Below, in pieces: positions 6,146 through 7,776 of a stretch of 7,776 nucleotides of DNA. The notes beneath the pieces were generated by a model. That model made no database searches, had not been told where the DNA came from, and worked only from the letters and a program-made list of their open reading frames with translations. This DNA comes from an uncultured Peptococcaceae bacterium. Lineage in GTDB: Bacteria; Bacillota; Peptococcia; Peptococcales; Peptococcaceae. The stretch's first letter is position 1; each line of letters begins with the position of its first letter. The stretch covers positions 1 to 7,776 of the forward strand of contig CABVBB010000084.1 in the NCBI GenBank assembly GCA_902496505.1, in the 5' to 3' direction. The translations under genes were made by a program, and so were the position numbers.

Positions 6146-6463
6146 TCATTTGGCGGCTAAGAGTTCCTCGATGACAGGCCACGTTTGACCGACACAGCAG
6201 CCGCAGGCTTGACCGAGGTCTGTCAGCGTCATGACTTGTTCCACGGTGGCACAGCCATCAGCGACAGCCGCCTTGACTTGGCCGAAGGTGACCTGTTGGC
6301 AGTGGCAGAGGACCATCTCATCCGTATAGGCAGACAGATCGACAGCGGGCGGTTCGGCGGGCGTCTGTACCAACAGATGACCGTGCTGGTGCTGTCTGCG
6401 CAGCTTGCGGCCGCGGACATGATCTTTGGCTTGGGAAACATATTGATCGATCAGGGACATCAT
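6146..6463 (-). CDS. BFD-like [2Fe-2S]-binding protein with N-terminal extension
   Basis: 105 residues. The C-terminal half is a bacterioferritin-associated-ferredoxin-type domain: C53-x-C55 in 'LCHCQQVT', then C87-x2-C90 in 'QACGCC'. The 31-residue gap between the pairs is exactly that of classic Bfd. Known members hold a [2Fe-2S] cluster and pass electrons, for example to release iron from bacterioferritin, or serve as domains in redox enzymes. The first 50 residues are additional to the 60-70-residue family and include a basic, His-containing stretch 'RGRKLRRQHQHGH'. The ATG at 6463 overlaps the DtxR-like stop (ATGA). AGGAGG is 4 nt from this ATG but 7 nt from the next ATG at 6460, which may be the true start. 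Operon context with metal regulators fits an iron-handling role. Confidence 0.85.
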   Translation of the reverse strand: MMSLIDQYVSQAKDHVRGRKLRRQHQHGHLLVQTPAEPPAVDLSAYTDEMVLCHCQQVTFGQVKAAVADGCATVEQVMTLTDLGQACGCCVGQTWPVIEELLAAK

Positions 6464-6846
6464 GATTCCTCCTTAAATAGGGCAGCAGGGAAGGGGCAGG
6501 AGCGCGTTTTGAGCTTGGCGAAGCTTTCTTCGCTGAGCGCGTGCTCCAGGCGGCAGGCATCGACAGCGGCCGTCTGGGCGCTCACGCCCAGCGAGATGAG
6601 CAGCGTTTTCAGCAGACGCTGTCGGTCATAAAGTTTAGCGGCCTGAGTCTGGCCGGCGGGGGTGAGCTTGATATGGCGGTGGCTGTCTAAAACGATCAGC
6701 CCTTGGGATTCCAAAAGGTGCACCGTCCGGGAAACGCTGGGCTTGGTGACGGAGAGCTTTTCGGCGATATCCACAGAGCGCACGTAGCCAAGCTGCTTTT
6801 GAATGATCAAGATGGTCTTTAAGTAATCTTCTTGGGAGGGGGACAT
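6460..6846 (-). CDS. Short DtxR/MntR-family metal-type regulator
   Basis: 128 residues from ATG 6846, which is preferred because 'MSPSQEDYLKTI' aligns with the family's N-terminus and AAGGTGA lies 8 nt before it. A GTG at 6858 would add four residues but has no spacer from that ribosome site. Residues 1-60 are the winged helix ('SVDIAEKLSVTKPSVSRTVH'). Residues 65-110 are the dimerisation and metal-binding part. Compared by eye with known members, D7 matches MntR Asp8, and C98-x2-E101-H102 match the Cys102, Glu105, His106 set of DtxR. However, MntR Glu11 is K10, the ligand His on the dimerisation helix is replaced (Q76 or so), and there is no C-terminal SH3-like domain. Sensing by a reduced or altered metal site is therefore inferred. 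It is co-transcribed with the BFD-like gene. Confidence 0.85.
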   Translation of the reverse strand: MSPSQEDYLKTILIIQKQLGYVRSVDIAEKLSVTKPSVSRTVHLLESQGLIVLDSHRHIKLTPAGQTQAAKLYDRQRLLKTLLISLGVSAQTAAVDACRLEHALSEESFAKLKTRSCPFPAALFKEES

Positions 6847-6897
6847 CTGGGCTTTCACCTTCTATAAGCGTTTGAGGGTCAAGATGGATCGTGGCTT

Positions 6898-7077
6898 CTA
6901 CTGCAGTGCATCGGCCAGATTGCTGAAGCCATCAGCCAGGATGGCCGCACTGCCGCTTGACCAGCCCAGCAGACACTTGCCCGCGCAGAGCAGGCCGTTG
7001 ACCGCCAGGCCCGCTAAGCCTAAGCGGACCCCCTGCTGGGTGCGTTCAGCGGCTGAAGAAAAGGATGATACAGCCAT
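6898..7077 (-). pseudogene. Truncated cation diffusion facilitator (CDF) N-terminus
   Basis: 59 codons from ATG 7077, with AGGAGG 8 nt upstream overlapping the MarR stop. The sequence holds the first CDF membrane segment and its hallmark exit: 'GLAGLAVNGLLCAGKCLLGW' then 'SSGSAAILADGFSNLADALQ', after which TAG follows. Complete family members run about 290-400 residues with six membrane helices and a cytosolic metal domain. Here only 51 bp separate the stop from the next gene, so the rest is absent rather than shifted in frame over a long stretch. CDF proteins export Zn, Fe, Mn or similar ions by proton antiport; this remnant lacks most of the transport site and should not transport. Its ribosome site and frame look intact, so a short membrane peptide may still be made. 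Confidence 0.75.
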
Positions 7078-7089
7078 ACCCAAAACCTC

Positions 7090-7617
7090 CTAGCGCAGAT
7101 CATCATGCTCAGCAGTTTGGTCCTCTGAACGGCGGCGGGCGCCGTTACGGTGCTCATGATGATGGTGATGACGCAGGTCAGCTTCCGCACCGGCAAGCGT
7201 GCTCAAATGGCCGTTGAGTTTAGCCAGCAGCGCCGCCAGCTGGGACTGTTCCTCCTCCGTGAAAACAGCAAAGATGCCTTCAGTCACTTCCGCGCCTTCA
7301 CTGGAAAAGTCCTGCGCCTGTCTGCGGCCTTCTTCCGTCAGAAAAACATCGCTCACCCGTTTATCGCGGCTATTAGGCATGCGGCGGATAGCGCCTTTGG
7401 CCTCAGCCTTTTGGATGAGCTCTGTCAAAGAAGCCGGGCGGATATGCATCATCGCCGCCAATTCCCGCTGACTGCACCCATCGTGGGTCAAGAGGATGTG
7501 GAGAAGCTTGCCCTGCCCGTGGTGGATGGCCGAAGCTGCGTCATTGCGGTGATAAGCCCGGCCGACCAGCTGGATGCAGGTAAAAAGTTCATTCAAAAGC
7601 TGCGCACTGATGGGCAT
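7090..7617 (-). CDS. MarR-family transcriptional regulator with His-rich C-terminal tail
   Basis: 175 residues from ATG 7617, which has AGGAGG with an 8-nt spacer. An earlier in-frame ATG at 7692 is excluded because it precedes the promoter's -10 box. Residues about 30-100 form the winged helix: 'CSQRELAAMMHIRPASLTEL' is the helix-turn-helix and 'RMPNSRDKRVSDVFLTEEG' is the wing with the family DKR motif. The family binds palindromic operators as dimers and usually represses its own operon. The tail after 'AEADLR' contains HHHHHEH, followed by an Arg- and Asp/Glu-rich end, absent from typical 140-150-residue MarR proteins and suggestive of metal binding. First gene of an operon with a CDF remnant, a DtxR-like regulator and a BFD-like protein. 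Autoregulation is suggested by three palindromes at its promoter. Confidence 0.9.
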   Translation of the reverse strand: MPISAQLLNELFTCIQLVGRAYHRNDAASAIHHGQGKLLHILLTHDGCSQRELAAMMHIRPASLTELIQKAEAKGAIRRMPNSRDKRVSDVFLTEEGRRQAQDFSSEGAEVTEGIFAVFTEEEQSQLAALLAKLNGHLSTLAGAEADLRHHHHHEHRNGARRRSEDQTAEHDDLR

Positions 7618-7640
7618 GATGATGACCTCCTTTGCATTCG

Positions 7641-7652
7641 TTAGGTACCTTA
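7641..7652. promoter_or_regulatory. MarR operator copy 1 (at the transcript start)
   Basis: TTAGGTACCTTA, a palindrome centred on AGGTACCT, with 11 of 12 bases shared with each of the other two copies. It lies at about +1 to +12 of the predicted transcript, where a bound repressor would block initiation or escape. Confidence 0.7.
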
Positions 7653-7659
7653 TGAGTAT

Positions 7660-7688
7660 AATATAAATGCTTAGGTACCTAATGTCAA
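7660..7688 (-). promoter_or_regulatory. Promoter of the MarR/CDF/DtxR/BFD operon
   Basis: A perfect TTGACA (7688-7683) and TATATT (7665-7660) are 17 bp apart on the minus strand. The start is expected near 7653, about 36 nt before the ATG. The spacer contains a perfect 12-bp palindrome (7671-7682), so binding there would exclude RNA polymerase. Confidence 0.8.
7671..7682. promoter_or_regulatory. MarR operator copy 2 (between -35 and -10)
   Basis: TTAGGTACCTAA is a perfect 12-bp palindrome filling most of the promoter spacer and directly abutting the -35 hexamer. Its centre is 30 bp from copy 1 and 27 bp from copy 3. Confidence 0.8.
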
Positions 7689-7697
7689 GCAAAACTT

Positions 7698-7709
7698 TCA
7701 GGTACCTTA
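7698..7709. promoter_or_regulatory. MarR operator copy 3 (upstream of -35)
   Basis: TCAGGTACCTTA keeps the AGGTACCT core, differs from copy 1 at one of 12 bases, and lies 10-20 bp upstream of the -35 box. It may strengthen repression or serve a gene reading rightwards out of the window. Confidence 0.65.
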
Positions 7710-7716
7710 CTAATTT

Positions 7717-7746
7717 TTGCGGTGCAGTGTCTGAATGGGATAAAAT
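7717..7746 (+). promoter_or_regulatory. Weak candidate promoter reading out of the window
   Basis: On the plus strand TTGCGG and TAAAAT are 18 bp apart, just right of operator copy 3. No start codon with a ribosome site follows before the window ends, so this rests on weak boxes and position alone. I see nothing else in 7747-7776. Confidence 0.2.
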
Positions 7747-7776
7747 TATAGATCAGTTGATCGCAAAATACTGTGC

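Noticed and set aside
6846..6858. GTG start at 6858 for the DtxR-like gene
   Set aside because: The ribosome site overlaps this codon; the ATG at 6846 has proper spacing and matches the family's N-terminus.
6760..6903. A C-terminal CDF fragment in a shifted frame after the TAG at 6898 (AVEATIHLDPQTLIEGE)
   Set aside because: It faintly resembles the VHVEP-type end of CDF domains, but the frame runs on through the DtxR gene without a stop where one would expect it, so chance is as likely.
7090..7692. Longer MarR protein starting at 7692
   Set aside because: The extra 25 residues are translated operator and promoter DNA, and the start would precede the -10 box. The ATG at 7617 has a perfect ribosome site.

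Overview
The window looks like chromosomal DNA from a Firmicutes-type bacterium of moderate G+C. Near-consensus AGGAGG ribosome sites, TTGACA/TATAAT-type promoters with 17-bp spacers and hairpin-plus-U-run terminators point that way. A perfect 16-bp ParB site (parS) of the form conserved in Bacillus and most bacteria is present. The Negativicutes are a guess from the gene style; nothing here proves it. Every gene I can support is on the minus strand, so transcription runs from high to low coordinates.

Reading in that direction: (1) 7617-6110 is a candidate metal/iron operon. It holds a MarR-family regulator with a His-rich tail, a cation diffusion facilitator cut off after its first membrane segment, a short DtxR/MntR-like regulator with a changed metal-ligand set, and a BFD-like [2Fe-2S] protein. 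Its promoter carries three copies of a palindrome centred on AGGTACCT, one of them between the -35 and -10 boxes. (2) 6079-5070 is a LysR-type regulator with its own promoter and terminator. (3) 4991-2775 is a 678-residue cytosolic alkaline-phosphatase-superfamily hydrolase with a strong promoter, overlapped by an imperfect dyad, and its own terminator. (4) 2763-588 is a tightly overlapping trio: a small four-Cys protein, a stand-alone ABC ATPase and a 307-residue protein of unknown function, closed by a strong bidirectional terminator.

(5) 635-84 is a 550-bp stretch without a gene. It holds two tandem parS-like sites lying between two terminators, an AT-rich segment with a GntR-like dyad, then a strong promoter and a leader with an intrinsic terminator in front of the last gene. 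(6) 83-1 is the first 27 codons of a gene running off the window, perhaps a citrate/homocitrate/isopropylmalate synthase relative (tentative).

The most notable signals are the tandem parS pair, which implies an origin-proximal position or a partitioned replicon; the promoter-terminator-RBS leader at 252-84, which suggests conditional termination; and the triple-operator metal operon with its collapsed CDF gene.
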